From positions 186,001 through 250,000 of the forward strand of contig JOGW01000010.1 in the NCBI GenBank assembly GCA_000721375.1: DNA of 64,000 nt, written 5' to 3'. The notes under the pieces were generated by a model. It worked only from the letters and a program-made list of their open reading frames with translations. It had not been told where the DNA came from and did no database searches. The translations under genes were made by a program, and so were the position numbers. Origin of the DNA: Streptomyces sp. NRRL B-3428. Its GTDB lineage: Bacteria; Actinomycetota; Actinomycetes; Streptomycetales; Streptomycetaceae. Below are positions 16,016-25,353 of the stretch, piece after piece. How positions within the stretch are numbered: position 1 is the first letter of the stretch; each line of letters starts with the position of its first letter.

Positions 16016-17026
16016 GTGACCGCGTACCTCATCCGCCGTCTGATCGCCGCGGTGGCGCTGCTCTTCGTCGTCAGCGCCGTCACGTTCGCGATCTTCTTTC
16101 TCGTTCCGCGGCTCGGCGGGCAGTCGATCGACGAACTCGCCGTGCAGTACGTCGGAAAGGACGCCAATCCGGAATCGGTCCGCGCCGTGAAGCAGAACCT
16201 CGGCCTCGACCAGCCCCTGGTCGTGCAGTACTACGACTTCATCAAGGCGATCTTCGTGGGCGCCGACTACAGGTTCGGCCCCGATGCCTCGAAGTGCGAC
16301 GCACCGTGCTTCGGCTATTCCTTCAAGACGCATGTCGAGGTGTGGCCCGAGATCACCCAGCGCATCCCGGTCACCGCGTCCCTGACGGTCGGCGCGGCGG
16401 TCCTGTGGCTGATCTCCGGCGTCACCATCGGAGTCATCTCGGCCCTCAAGCGCGGCACTTTCGTGGACCGCCTCGCAATGACCTTCGCGCTGCTCGGGGT
16501 CTCGCTGCCGATCTTCTTCACCGGTCTGCTCGGTCTGGCGCTCTTCACCTCGCAGTGGCCGATCTGGGAGAGCGTGGACTACATCCCGATCACCGAGGAC
16601 CCCGGCGAATGGTTCTGGAACCTGATCATCCCGTGGTGCTCGCTCGCCTTCCTCTACTCGGCGCTGTACGCCCGGCTCACCCGCGCCGGAATGCTGGAGA
16701 CGATGAGCGAGGACTACATCCGTACGGCCCGTGCGAAGGGTCTGCGCGAGTCCAAGGTCGTCGTCAAACACGGGCTGCGCGCGGCACTCACCCCGATCGT
16801 CACCATCTTCGGTATGGACTTCGGCCTCCTGATCGGCGGCGCGATCATCACCGAACAGGTCTTCTCGCTGCAGGGGATGGGCGCCTACGCGGTGCAGGCC
16901 GTCAAGGACAGCGATCTGCCCATCGTCATGGGCGTCACGCTCGTGGCCGCCTTCTTCATCGTCTTCTGCAACCTGATCGTGGATCTCCTGTACGCGGCCA
17001 TCGACCCCAGGGTGAGGTACTCGTGA
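16016..17026 (+). CDS. Peptide ABC transporter permease (DppB/OppB type), second system
   Basis: 336 aa, GTG start with no good ribosome site, directly downstream of a large hairpin. It has the family motifs AYLIRRLIAAVALLFVVSAVTF, LGLDQPLVVQYYDFIKAI, the EAA loop EDYIRTARAKGLRESKVV, and the C-terminus [13 protein letters not shown]. It carries an extra cysteine-containing periplasmic loop (SKCDAPCFGYSF) that could form a disulfide. It pairs with the DppC-type permease at 12975. The stop overlaps the next GTG by 4 bases. Confidence 0.92.
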   Translation: MTAYLIRRLIAAVALLFVVSAVTFAIFFLVPRLGGQSIDELAVQYVGKDANPESVRAVKQNLGLDQPLVVQYYDFIKAIFVGADYRFGPDASKCDAPCFGYSFKTHVEVWPEITQRIPVTASLTVGAAVLWLISGVTIGVISALKRGTFVDRLAMTFALLGVSLPIFFTGLLGLALFTSQWPIWESVDYIPITEDPGEWFWNLIIPWCSLAFLYSALYARLTRAGMLETMSEDYIRTARAKGLRESKVVVKHGLRAALTPIVTIFGMDFGLLIGGAIITEQVFSLQGMGAYAVQAVKDSDLPIVMGVTLVAAFFIVFCNLIVDLLYAAIDPRVRYS

Positions 17027-18102
17027 GCGAACTCGGATCCACCGTGGGGCGCCCGTCGGTACCGCAGCCGCGTACCGCTGCGGACGTCTTCCTCTCCGTA
17101 CGGGATCTGAAGATCCACTTCGATACGGACGACGGCCTGGTCAAGTCCGTCGACGGGATCTCCTTCGACCTGCGCCGCGGCCGCACCCTCGGCATCGTCG
17201 GCGAGTCCGGCTCCGGAAAGTCGGTGACCTCGCTCGGCATCATGGGCCTGCACCGCACGCGGCGGGCCCGGATCACCGGTGAAGTCTGGCTGGACGAGGA
17301 CGAGTTGATCGCGGCGAGCGATGATTTCGTACGGCGCCAGCGCGGCCGCAGGATGGCGATGATCTTCCAGGACCCGCTCTCCGCGCTCCACCCCTACTAC
17401 ACGGTGGGCTCGCAGATCACCGAGGCCTACCGGGTGCACCACCCGGTGTCGCGGTCGGTCGCGAAGGCGCGCGCGGTCGAGATGCTCGACCGGGTGGGCA
17501 TCCCGGAGCCCGCCAAGCGCTACTCCGGCTATCCGCACGAGTTCTCGGGCGGGATGCGCCAGCGCGTGATGATCGCGATGTCGCTGGTCAACAACCCGGA
17601 GCTGCTGATCGCCGACGAGCCGACCACCGCGCTCGACGTCACCGTGCAGGCGCAGATCCTGGACCTGATCCGGGATCTGCAGAAGGAGTTCGGCTCCGCG
17701 GTCATCGTCATCACCCACGATCTGGGGGTGGTCGCCGAGATCGCCGACGACCTCCTGGTGATGTACGCGGGCCGCTGCGTCGAGCGCGGCACGGCCGAGC
17801 AGGTCTTCGAGTCGCCCCAGCACCCTTATACCTGGGGCCTGTTGGGTTCGATGCCGCGGATCGACCGGGCCCAGAGCGAACGCCTCATCCCGGTGAAGGG
17901 CACCCCGCCCAGCCTGATCAACGTCCCCTCGGGCTGCCCCTTCCATCCACGGTGCCCGTACGCCGACGTGCCGCAGGACGACGCGACCCGCACCGTCCGC
18001 CCGGAGCTGCGCGAGGTGGGCAGCGGGCACTTCACGGCCTGCCATCTCAAGCAGGAGGAGCGGACCCGGATCTGGACCGAGGAGGTCGAGCCGAAGCTGT
18101 GA
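17023..18102 (+). CDS. Peptide ABC transporter ATP-binding protein (DppD type), second system
   Basis: 359 aa from the GTG at 17023, which overlaps the permease stop (GTGA); the long open frame upstream is not coding. It has Walker A GESGSGKS, signature FSGGMRQR, Walker [13 protein letters not shown], and the C-terminal [17 protein letters not shown] motif. That motif keeps the first two cysteines of the DppD tail pattern, but a third is not evident at the usual spacing. Its stop again overlaps the next start (GTGA), so B, D and F are translationally coupled. Confidence 0.92.
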   Translation: MSELGSTVGRPSVPQPRTAADVFLSVRDLKIHFDTDDGLVKSVDGISFDLRRGRTLGIVGESGSGKSVTSLGIMGLHRTRRARITGEVWLDEDELIAASDDFVRRQRGRRMAMIFQDPLSALHPYYTVGSQITEAYRVHHPVSRSVAKARAVEMLDRVGIPEPAKRYSGYPHEFSGGMRQRVMIAMSLVNNPELLIADEPTTALDVTVQAQILDLIRDLQKEFGSAVIVITHDLGVVAEIADDLLVMYAGRCVERGTAEQVFESPQHPYTWGLLGSMPRIDRAQSERLIPVKGTPPSLINVPSGCPFHPRCPYADVPQDDATRTVRPELREVGSGHFTACHLKQEERTRIWTEEVEPKL

Positions 18103-19283
18103 GCGACGACGAGAAGACATCTCTGGTGAAGCAGGGCGGGCCCGGCCACGCGGTGCCCGCGCCGCCGGTGGAGCCGCTGCTCAGGGTGGAGAACCTGGTC
18201 AAGCACTTCCCCATCAAGAAGGGAGTGCTCCAGCGCACGGTCGGTGCGGTGCAGGCCGTGGACGGGATCTCCTTCGACGTACGTCCCGGGGAAACGCTGG
18301 GTGTGGTGGGGGAGTCGGGCTGCGGGAAGTCCACGATGGGCCGGCTGATCACGCGGCTGCTCGAACCGACCGGCGGGCGGGTCGAGTTCGAGGGGCAGGA
18401 CATCACACACCTGTCGGTGGGGCAGATGCGGCCGCTGCGCAAAGACGTCCAGATGATCTTCCAGGACCCGTACTCGTCGCTGAACCCGCGGCACACGATC
18501 GGCACGATCGTCGGGGCGCCCTTCCGGCTGCAGAAGGTGGCGCCCCAGGGCGGCATCAAGAAGAGCGTCCAGGATCTTCTCTCGCTCGTGGGTCTCAACC
18601 CCGAGCACTACAACCGCTATCCGCACGAGTTCTCCGGCGGCCAGCGCCAGCGCATCGGCATCGCCCGCGCCCTGGCCCTCAAGCCCCGGCTCGTGGTCGC
18701 CGACGAACCGGTCTCCGCCCTGGACGTCTCCATCCAGGCCCAGGTGGTCAACCTTCTGGACGACCTGCAGGACGAGCTGGGTCTGACGTACGTGATCATC
18801 GCCCATGACCTCTCGGTCATCCGCCATGTCTCGGACCGTATCGCGGTGATGTACCTCGGCAAGATCGTCGAACTCGCCGACCGGCAGCCGCTGTACGAGA
18901 CCCCGATGCACCCGTACACGAAGGCGCTGCTCTCGGCGGTCCCGGTCCCCGACCCCAAGCGCCGCGCCGCCCGCACCTCCCGGATCCTGCTGCACGGCGA
19001 CGTCCCCTCGCCCATCTCGCCGCCCTCGGGCTGCCGCTTCCACACACGCTGCTGGAAGGCGACTGCCGTCTGTGCCGCCGAGGAACCACCGCTCATCGAG
19101 CTGGCCCCGGCCCACCGGGTCGCGTGCCACCACCCGGAGAACGCACCGGACCAGGTCCCGTCGGACACCGAACTCCTTGCGGGGACACCGGCGCGGGATG
19201 CGGCGCCGCCGCCGGTCCAGGATGCCGGGGTTCCTGCCCAGGACGCCGGGGCGTCTGCCCAGGACAAGGTGCCCGGCACCTGA
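18099..19283 (+). CDS. Peptide ABC transporter ATP-binding protein (DppF type), second system
   Basis: 394 aa from the GTG at 18099, overlapping the previous stop. Walker A GESGCGKS, signature FSGGQRQR, Walker [13 protein letters not shown] and the C-terminal [15 protein letters not shown] cysteine pattern are intact. Like its counterpart in the first cluster it has a low-complexity tail, here with 7-residue QDAG-type repeats (VQDAG, AQDAG, AQDK). It closes the second importer. No clear terminator separates it from the next gene, 34 bp away, so read-through is possible. Confidence 0.92.
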   Translation: MSDDEKTSLVKQGGPGHAVPAPPVEPLLRVENLVKHFPIKKGVLQRTVGAVQAVDGISFDVRPGETLGVVGESGCGKSTMGRLITRLLEPTGGRVEFEGQDITHLSVGQMRPLRKDVQMIFQDPYSSLNPRHTIGTIVGAPFRLQKVAPQGGIKKSVQDLLSLVGLNPEHYNRYPHEFSGGQRQRIGIARALALKPRLVVADEPVSALDVSIQAQVVNLLDDLQDELGLTYVIIAHDLSVIRHVSDRIAVMYLGKIVELADRQPLYETPMHPYTKALLSAVPVPDPKRRAARTSRILLHGDVPSPISPPSGCRFHTRCWKATAVCAAEEPPLIELAPAHRVACHHPENAPDQVPSDTELLAGTPARDAAPPPVQDAGVPAQDAGASAQDKVPGT

Positions 19284-19317
19284 CGCGTCCCATGGGCCCC
19301 ACACGTCACAATGAGCT

Positions 19318-19980
19318 GTGCTGCAAGACCTCTTCACCCCCGACGTCCAACACGGCCTCGACCTCGCCGGCATCTTCGTCTTCGCGATCTCCGGCGCGCT
19401 CCTGGCCGTACGCAAGAACTTCGATGTCTTCGGCATCGCCGTCACCGCCGAGGTCACCGCGCTCGGCGGCGGCCTCTTCCGCGACCTGATCATCGGCGCC
19501 GTACCGCCCGCCGCCTTCACGGACCTTGGCTACTTCGTCACGCCCCTGTTCGCCGCGGGGCTCGTCCTCTTTCTGCACCCCGAGGTCGAGCGCATCAACG
19601 GCGCCGTGAACGTCTTCGACGCGGCCGGCCTCGGGCTCTTCTGCGTCACGGGCACGACCAAGGCGTACGAGTACGGCCTCGGCCTCACCGCCTCGGCGGC
19701 CCTCGGTCTCGCGACCGCCGTCGGCGGCGGTGTACTGCGCGACGTCCTCGTGAACGAGACCCCGTCCCTGCTCCGCTGGGACCGCGACCTCTACGCGGTC
19801 CCGGCGATGGTCGGCGCCGGCATCGTGGTGATGTGCATCCGCTTCGACACGCTGAACACCATCACGTCGGGCCTCGCGGTGATCACCGCCTTCGTGCTCC
19901 GACTGCTCGCGATGCACTACCACTGGCGGGCGCCCCGGGCGTGGAACCGGCGGTCGCATGCGCGTGAAGAGGCGGCGTAG
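19318..19980 (+). CDS. TRIC-like / UPF0126 cation channel membrane protein
   Basis: 220 aa, GTG start. About seven membrane segments arise from two tandem repeats of the UPF0126 (YadS-like) unit: LDLAGIFVFAISGALLAVRKNFDVFGIAVTA, and later FDAAGLGLFCVTGTTKAYEYGL with VGGGVLRDVLVNETP. The GGGLFRDLI / GGGVLRDVL pairs are the conserved repeat cores. Prokaryotic members are related to trimeric intracellular cation (TRIC) channels that conduct K+. The last residues are Arg-rich. The gene sits 34 bp after the peptide importer and may be cotranscribed with it. Confidence 0.85.
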   Translation: MLQDLFTPDVQHGLDLAGIFVFAISGALLAVRKNFDVFGIAVTAEVTALGGGLFRDLIIGAVPPAAFTDLGYFVTPLFAAGLVLFLHPEVERINGAVNVFDAAGLGLFCVTGTTKAYEYGLGLTASAALGLATAVGGGVLRDVLVNETPSLLRWDRDLYAVPAMVGAGIVVMCIRFDTLNTITSGLAVITAFVLRLLAMHYHWRAPRAWNRRSHAREEAA

Positions 19981-20052
19981 TCGAAGTAGGGACCGTCGCA
20001 GCCGGGACAGCGGTGGGGGCCAGGAGAAAAGCTACCGCTCAGTAGTAAGCTG

Positions 20053-20065
20053 ATGTACCGTACAT
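20053..20065. promoter_or_regulatory. 13-bp perfect palindrome at the thioesterase gene start
   Basis: ATGTAC-C-GTACAT, a perfect 6-1-6 dyad, ends 3 bases before the ATG at 20069, where a Shine-Dalgarno would be expected but is absent. A second dyad CTAC-(6)-GTAG lies at 20032-20045. Together they look like an operator region, and the transcript may be leaderless or nearly so. Confidence 0.5.
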
Positions 20066-20068
20066 GGC

Positions 20069-20923
20069 ATGACTCAGGGAACCTCGGCGAAGGCCACCAT
20101 CGGTGACAGCGAGTTCGACCGCGACACTGCCGTGATCCTGCGCGAGCCCGGGGTCTACGACGCGGAGCTCTCGGCCGGCTGGACGATCATCAGTGCCGTC
20201 AACGGCGGTTATCTGCTTGCCGTGATCGGCCGCGCGCTCGGCCAGGCGCTGCCGCACTCGGACCCCTTCACGGTCTCGGCGCACTATCTCACCGCGTCCC
20301 ACCCGGGCCCGGCCGTCATCCGCACGCAGACGGTCCGCACCGGCCGCACGCTCTCCACCGGCCAGGCCTCGCTCTTCCAGTACGACGAGGAGGGCCGCGA
20401 GGTCGAGCGGATCCGCGTCATCGCCTCGTACGGCGATCTGGACGCTCTCCCCGACGACGTCCGCACCTCGGCCGCGCAGCCGGCGATCCCTCCGGTCGAC
20501 CAGTGCTTCGGCCCGCAGGACGCCCCCACTCCCATCAAGGGCAGCACCGCGATCACCGACCGGCTCTGGCTGAAGCTGGACCCGGCGACGCTCGGCTGGG
20601 CGCTGGGCGCACCCTCCGGCAAGGGCGAGATGCGCTCGTGGTTCGGCCTCGCCGACGGCCGCGACGCCGACCCGCTCTCGCTGCTGCTCGCGGTGGACGC
20701 CCTGCCGCCCACGGCCTTCGAGCTCGGTATCCAGGGCTGGGTCCCGACCGTCGAACTCACGGTCCACGTCCGCTGCCGCCCGGCCCCGGGCCCGCTGCGT
20801 ATCGCGATCTCGACCCGCAATCTGGCGGGCGGCTTCCTTGAGGAGGACGCGGAGGTCTGGGACAGCGCGGACCGGTTGGTGGCGCAGTCGAGGCAGTTGG
20901 CGCGTACGCCGCTGGGGCGCTGA
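20069..20923 (+). CDS. Thioesterase family protein (TesB-like double hotdog)
   Basis: 284 aa. It has the organisation of TesB-like acyl-CoA thioesterases: an N-terminal hotdog with AGWTIISAVNGGYLLAVIGRAL and FTVSAHYLTASHPGPAVIRTQTVRTGRTLSTGQASL, and a C-terminal hotdog with SLLLAVDALPPTAFELGIQGWVPTVELTVHVRCRPAPGPLRIAISTRNLAGGFLEEDAEVWDSADRLVAQSRQLA. It probably hydrolyses acyl-CoA in fatty-acid or polyketide metabolism. A palindrome abuts the start codon, so autoregulated or TetR-type control is plausible. Substrate unknown. Confidence 0.85.
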   Translation: MTQGTSAKATIGDSEFDRDTAVILREPGVYDAELSAGWTIISAVNGGYLLAVIGRALGQALPHSDPFTVSAHYLTASHPGPAVIRTQTVRTGRTLSTGQASLFQYDEEGREVERIRVIASYGDLDALPDDVRTSAAQPAIPPVDQCFGPQDAPTPIKGSTAITDRLWLKLDPATLGWALGAPSGKGEMRSWFGLADGRDADPLSLLLAVDALPPTAFELGIQGWVPTVELTVHVRCRPAPGPLRIAISTRNLAGGFLEEDAEVWDSADRLVAQSRQLARTPLGR

Positions 20924-21014
20924 ACCCGAACTGCCCCGACTCCGCGGCGGAATTGTTCGCAGAATTGCTCGCAGCGGGCTGTAAGGATGCGCCGCGTCCC
21001 TGACATATAGAGGT

Positions 21015-21530
21015 GTGAAGACCTTCAGGGGCGGGGGCGGGGGCGACCGTGACCGCGCCGCGCGGTTCACGGCGCTGTACCACCGTGACCAGCCGCGCGT
21101 GTGCGCCTACGTGCACCGCCGCACGGGCGACCGCGCGGCGGCCGAGGAACTGACCGCCGAGGTCTTCCGCACCGCGTGGGAGCGGATGACGTCCGGCCAG
21201 GACGTGGGGACCGGCTGGCTCTTCGTCACCGCGCGCAACCTGCTGAGCAACCACCATCGCTCCCTTGCCCGCCTGACCGAACTGCACCGCGCCGTCGCCG
21301 ATGCCGACGGCCGCGCTCCCGCGTCCGCCCAGGACGATGCGGTGCTCGACGCACTCGACAGGCTGGTGCCCGCTCACCGGGAGGTGCTGCAGCTCACCTA
21401 CTGGGACGGCCTCGGCGCCGCCGAGGCCGGCGAACTGCTCGGCTGCAGCGCCTCCGCGGTGTGGGTACGTCTGCACCGTGCGCGCAAGGCGTTCCGAGAC
21501 GCCTACGAACTCTCCCAGGAGCTGGTGTGA
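21015..21530 (+). CDS. ECF-type RNA polymerase sigma factor
   Basis: 171 aa, GTG start behind AGAGG. Region 2 is visible as FTALYHRDQPRVCAYVHRRTGDRAAAEELTAEVFRTAWERM, followed by WLFVTARNLLSNHHR. Region 4 is LDALDRLVPAHREVLQLTYWDGLGAAEAGELLGCSASAVWVRLHRARKAF with its helix-turn-helix. The N-terminus has a run of glycines. The stop overlaps the ATG of a single-pass membrane protein, a typical sigma/anti-sigma arrangement. Its target promoters cannot be deduced here. Confidence 0.9.
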   Translation: MKTFRGGGGGDRDRAARFTALYHRDQPRVCAYVHRRTGDRAAAEELTAEVFRTAWERMTSGQDVGTGWLFVTARNLLSNHHRSLARLTELHRAVADADGRAPASAQDDAVLDALDRLVPAHREVLQLTYWDGLGAAEAGELLGCSASAVWVRLHRARKAFRDAYELSQELV

Positions 21531-22171
21531 TGCGCGTCAAGTCCCTGATCGGGAAGGCCAACCCGGTGCCGCCGACGACGGCGCCCCTGTCGGACCGCGC
21601 GGCGCGCGAACTCGCGGCGCTGGTCGGGGCCGAGGCCGTGGCCGCGCCGCGCGCCCGCTGGGCTCCTGCGCGAGGTCTGCGCCTTGCTACGGCCGCGTGC
21701 GTGGCCGCCGCGGTCATCGCCGCCGCCCTCTTCTTCGGTCTGGGCGCAGACCCGGACGGCAGCCCCGGTGGTGGAGGCGGCGGCCGCGCCGATGAGCCGT
21801 ACTACGGCAGCACGGCGGAACTGGAAGGCGCCGCGGACGTCGTCCTGCGCGCGCGGCTCGGTGCCGGGCGCGCGGTCGATGACGCGACGACGGTGGCCCC
21901 GGCACAGGTGGTCGCCACCGCCAAGGGCCGTACGCCGGACACGACGATCGACCTCGCGTACACAACGCCGGGCACCGGCCCCGAGACGGCCCCGCTCAAG
22001 GCCGGCCGCGAATACGTGCTGCTGCTCTCGCACGGCGATGACGGCCGCTACTACCTGGTGAGCACCGTCCAGGGCTGGTACGAGATCGACGACGGCGCGG
22101 CGGTCGCGGACGAGGACAATCCGGTGCGCTTGAGCCCACAGGTACGCGAGGCGCTCGATCTGACGCGCTAG
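21530..22171 (+). CDS. Single-pass membrane protein, candidate sigma-factor regulator
   Basis: 213 aa from the ATG sharing one base with the sigma-factor stop. A cytoplasmic segment of about 50 residues ([28 protein letters not shown]) precedes one membrane helix ([23 protein letters not shown], about 50-72), then a Gly-rich linker and an extracytoplasmic domain of about 130 residues. The HxxxCxxC signature of zinc anti-sigma factors is absent, so the anti-sigma assignment rests on gene coupling and topology. It may be a non-ZAS sensor or simply a sigma-linked membrane protein. Confidence 0.8.
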   Translation: MRVKSLIGKANPVPPTTAPLSDRAARELAALVGAEAVAAPRARWAPARGLRLATAACVAAAVIAAALFFGLGADPDGSPGGGGGGRADEPYYGSTAELEGAADVVLRARLGAGRAVDDATTVAPAQVVATAKGRTPDTTIDLAYTTPGTGPETAPLKAGREYVLLLSHGDDGRYYLVSTVQGWYEIDDGAAVADEDNPVRLSPQVREALDLTR

Positions 22172-22260
22172 CTCGGCCCCGGCACCCGAAGGCAGACCAC
22201 CCCCACGCACCGATGCGCCGGACATGCCCCCAGCCCCGGCCTCGTAGAATCAAACGCACC

Positions 22261-23424
22261 ATGGCCTACCTCGACCACGCCGCCACCACCCCGATGCTCC
22301 CCGAAGCCATCGAGGCGATGACCGCCCAGCTCAAAGCCGTCGGCAACGCCTCCGCCCTGCACGCGGCCGGAAGGCAGGCCCGGCGCACGGTCGAGGAGGC
22401 CCGCGAGACGCTCGCCGCGGCGCTGGGCGCGCGGCCCAGCGAGGTCGTCCTGACCTCCGGCGGCACCGAGGCCGACAACCTCGCGGTCAAAGGCCTGTAC
22501 TGGGCCCGCCGCGACACCGACCCGGCCCGCACCCGCGTCCTCGCCAGCCCCGTCGAGCACCACGCCGTCCTCGACGCCGTGCACTGGCTGGCCGAGCACG
22601 AGGGCGCGACCGTCGAGTACCTGCCGGTGGACTCGTACGGCCGGGTGCACCCCGAGGCGCTGCGCGAGGCCATCGAGCGCAACCCCGACGACGTGGCCCT
22701 CGCCACCGTGATGTGGGCGAACAACGAGATCGGCACGGTGCTGCCGATCCGCGAACTCGCCGATGTGGCCAAGGAGTTCGACATCCCGCTGCACTCCGAC
22801 GCCGTCCAGGCCTTCGGTCAGCTCGACATCGACTTCGCCTCCTCCGGCCTCGCCGCGATGACGGTCAGCAGCCACAAGATCGGCGGCCCGTACGGCATCG
22901 GCGCGCTGCTGCTCGGCCGCGACCAGACCCCCGTACCCGTACTGCACGGCGGCGGCCAGGAGCGCCAGGTCCGCTCCGGCACCCTCGACGTCCCCGCCGC
23001 GGCCGCCTTCGCGGTGGCCGCCGAGACGGCCGTCGCGCGCCGCGAGCAGTTCGCCGCGGAGATCGGCGCGCTGCGGGACGCGCTCATCGACGCCGTACGC
23101 GAGGCCGTACCGGACGCGGTACTCGGCGGCGACCCGGACAACCGGCTCCCCGCCAACGCCCACTTCACCTTCCCGGGCTGCGAGGGCGACTCCCTGCTCC
23201 TGCTGCTCGACGCCCAGGGCATCGCCTGTTCCACCGGCTCGGCCTGCACGGCGGGCATCGCCCAGCCGAGCCACGTCCTGCTCGCCACCGGCACCGACCC
23301 GGACCTGGCCCGTGGCACGCTGCGCTTCTCCCTCGGCCATACGTCGACGCAGGCCGATGTCGACGAGGTGGCGAAGGCGATCGGACCCGCTGTGGAGCGG
23401 GCCCGGGCGGCGGGCCTCAGCTAA
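22261..23424 (+). CDS. Cysteine desulfurase (NifS/IscS family)
   Basis: 387 aa from the ATG at 22261. This PLP enzyme converts cysteine to alanine and transfers persulfide sulfur. The opening [10 protein letters not shown] is family-typical. VSSHKIGGP carries the PLP lysine (Lys206), and [12 protein letters not shown] carries the catalytic loop cysteine (Cys329; Cys323 also lies in the loop). Other conserved points are [11 protein letters not shown] and WANNEIG. Its downstream neighbourhood includes the tRNA thiouridylase gene mnmA, which uses the sulfur of such an enzyme, so a U34 tRNA thiolation role is likely, with Fe-S assembly as a further possibility. Confidence 0.93.
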   Translation: MAYLDHAATTPMLPEAIEAMTAQLKAVGNASALHAAGRQARRTVEEARETLAAALGARPSEVVLTSGGTEADNLAVKGLYWARRDTDPARTRVLASPVEHHAVLDAVHWLAEHEGATVEYLPVDSYGRVHPEALREAIERNPDDVALATVMWANNEIGTVLPIRELADVAKEFDIPLHSDAVQAFGQLDIDFASSGLAAMTVSSHKIGGPYGIGALLLGRDQTPVPVLHGGGQERQVRSGTLDVPAAAAFAVAAETAVARREQFAAEIGALRDALIDAVREAVPDAVLGGDPDNRLPANAHFTFPGCEGDSLLLLLDAQGIACSTGSACTAGIAQPSHVLLATGTDPDLARGTLRFSLGHTSTQADVDEVAKAIGPAVERARAAGLS

Positions 23425-23443
23425 GGGCCGCCACCCGACTCAT

Positions 23444-24130
23444 TCAGCGCTCGGCCGCCGTCGTCGACTTCGGCCGGTTCGCCGCCCTGCGCACCAGCTC
23501 CATGTACCGGTCCCAGTCCCAGTGCGGCCCCGGGTCCGTGTGCGTGGCCCCCGGCACCTCGTTGTGCCCGATGATGTGCTTGCGGTCGATGGGGATGTCA
23601 TAGCGGCCGCAGATGTCCGCGGCCAGCCGCGCCGACGCCTCGTACATCACCTTCGTGAAGGACGAGCGCTTGTCCACGAAGCCCTCGTGCTCGATCCCGA
23701 CGCTGCGTTCGTTGTACTTCCGGTTGCCCGCGTGGAAGGCCACATCCAGCTCGCGCGCCATCTGTGTGATCTCCCCGTCGCGCGCCCGGATCACATAGTG
23801 CGCGGCCGCCGCGTGCAGCGGGTCCTTGAAGACCCGGATCGCCGTGGCATAGCTGCCCTGGGTGACATGGATGACGATCCGGTCGATCTCGTAGTCCGCG
23901 GGCCGGTCCGCCAACCGCAGATTCCCCGCCGAGGCCGCCACCCAGAGGGCCCCCGGCTGGTCCACATCGCCCTCGGTACGCTGCTTGTCGACGCCCGGGA
24001 TCTTCCACCAGAGCCGTCCGAGCTCCTCACGGAACGCAAGCGCCGTGACACCCGCCGCGACCGTCGCCCCCACGCCGACCAGCAGGCCACGGCGTTTCAC
24101 GCCCTCGGCTTTGTCCTCACCCACGGCCAC
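23444..24130 (-). CDS. Exported N-acetylmuramoyl-L-alanine amidase (Amidase_2)
   Basis: About 228 aa from the GTG at 24130; GTG at 24124 is an equally good alternative, since neither start has an ideal ribosome site. The N-terminus VKRRGLLVGVGATVAAGVTAL has a twin-arginine-like motif, suggesting Tat export or a membrane anchor. The Amidase_2 fold is clear: IDRIVIHVTQGSYATAIRVFKDP (zinc His), AAAHYVIRARDGEITQMARE, SVGIEHEGF, HIIGHNEVPGATHTDPGPHWDW (second zinc His). It cleaves the amide bond between N-acetylmuramic acid and stem peptides in cell-wall turnover. It converges on the desulfurase gene and diverges from mnmA. Confidence 0.88.
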   Translation of the reverse strand: MAVGEDKAEGVKRRGLLVGVGATVAAGVTALAFREELGRLWWKIPGVDKQRTEGDVDQPGALWVAASAGNLRLADRPADYEIDRIVIHVTQGSYATAIRVFKDPLHAAAAHYVIRARDGEITQMARELDVAFHAGNRKYNERSVGIEHEGFVDKRSSFTKVMYEASARLAADICGRYDIPIDRKHIIGHNEVPGATHTDPGPHWDWDRYMELVRRAANRPKSTTAAER

Positions 24131-24205
24131 CCCCGTTGTGCATTGATCTCGTACAGACAAACGGGTGGAGGAGCCCCATTGGTTCCGGCTTACTCTTGAA
24201 GGGTT

Positions 24206-25333
24206 ATGACTGAGACTCCTGCCGAGCCCCGCCGCCTCCGTGTCCTCGCCGCCATGTCCGGCGGTGTCGACTCCGCCGTCGCCGCCGCCCGCGCCGCCGA
24301 GGCGGGCCACGATGTGACCGGGGTCCATCTCGCGCTCTCGGCCAACCCGCAGTCCTTCCGCACCGGCGCCCGCGGCTGCTGCACCATCGAGGACTCCCGC
24401 GACGCCCGCCGCGCGGCCGACGTCATCGGCATCCCCTTCTACGTATGGGATCTCGCCGAGCGCTTCCGTGAGGACGTGGTCGAGGACTTCATCGCCGAGT
24501 ACGAGGCCGGGCGCACCCCGAACCCCTGTCTGCGCTGCAACGAGAAGATCAAGTTCGCCGCGCTGCTCGACAAGGCGCTCGCGCTCGGCTTCGACGCCGT
24601 GGCCACCGGCCACTACGCGCAGGTGATCACCAACGAGGACGGGACGCGCGAGCTGCACCGCGCCTCCGACATGGCCAAGGACCAGTCGTACGTGCTCGGT
24701 GTCCTGGACGACCGGCAGCTGGCGCACGCGCTCTTCCCGCTCGGCGACACCGTCACCACCAAGGACGAGATCCGCGCCGAGGCCGAGCGCCGCGGGCTCG
24801 CGGTCGCCAAGAAGCCCGACAGCCATGACATCTGCTTCATCGCCGACGGCGACACCCAGGGCTTCCTCGCCGGCCGCCTCGGCAAGGCCGAGGGCGACAT
24901 CGTCGACGAGTCGGGCGAAAAGGTCGGCACGCACGAGGGCGCCTTCGGCTTCACGATCGGCCAGCGCAAGGGCCTCAGGATCGGTACGCCGGCTCCGGAC
25001 GGAAAGCCGCGCTATGTGCTCGACATCTCGCCCGTCAACAACACGGTGACGGTCGGCCCGGTGGCCGCCCTCGACGTCACCGCCCTGACCGCGATCAAGC
25101 CCCGCTGGTGCGGTACGGCACCCGTCGGCGAGGGCCGCTACACCGCCCAGCTGCGCGCGCACGGCGAGGAGACGCCGGTGACCGCGGAGCTCGTGGACGG
25201 CGAGCTGCGGGTCGCGTTCGACGAGCCGGTACGCGGAGTCGCACCCGGCCAGGCGGTCGTGCTCTACGACGGCACGCGGGTGGTGGGCTCGGCGACGATC
25301 GCGGCCACCACGCGGGCGACGGCCGGGGTCTGA
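24206..25333 (+). CDS. mnmA: tRNA-specific 2-thiouridylase MnmA
   Basis: 375 aa. It installs sulfur at C2 of U34 in Lys, Glu and Gln tRNAs, using ATP activation and persulfide sulfur. The PP-loop SGGVDS is at residues 18-23. The catalytic cysteines are Cys108 (NPCLRCN) and Cys210 ([10 protein letters not shown]). The target-recognition segment TGHYAQV and the C-terminal beta barrel ([18 protein letters not shown]) follow. Length is normal for the family. A cysteine desulfurase lies 0.8 kb upstream on the same strand, with the amidase gene between them on the other strand. Confidence 0.95.
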   Translation: MTETPAEPRRLRVLAAMSGGVDSAVAAARAAEAGHDVTGVHLALSANPQSFRTGARGCCTIEDSRDARRAADVIGIPFYVWDLAERFREDVVEDFIAEYEAGRTPNPCLRCNEKIKFAALLDKALALGFDAVATGHYAQVITNEDGTRELHRASDMAKDQSYVLGVLDDRQLAHALFPLGDTVTTKDEIRAEAERRGLAVAKKPDSHDICFIADGDTQGFLAGRLGKAEGDIVDESGEKVGTHEGAFGFTIGQRKGLRIGTPAPDGKPRYVLDISPVNNTVTVGPVAALDVTALTAIKPRWCGTAPVGEGRYTAQLRAHGEETPVTAELVDGELRVAFDEPVRGVAPGQAVVLYDGTRVVGSATIAATTRATAGV

Positions 25334-25353
25334 GCCCAACTCGGCCCGTACGC

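Noticed and set aside
15979..17022. Long open frame continuous with the second DppD-like ATPase
   Set aside because: It overlaps the permease gene, and the GTG at 17023 overlapping the permease stop is a typical coupled start.
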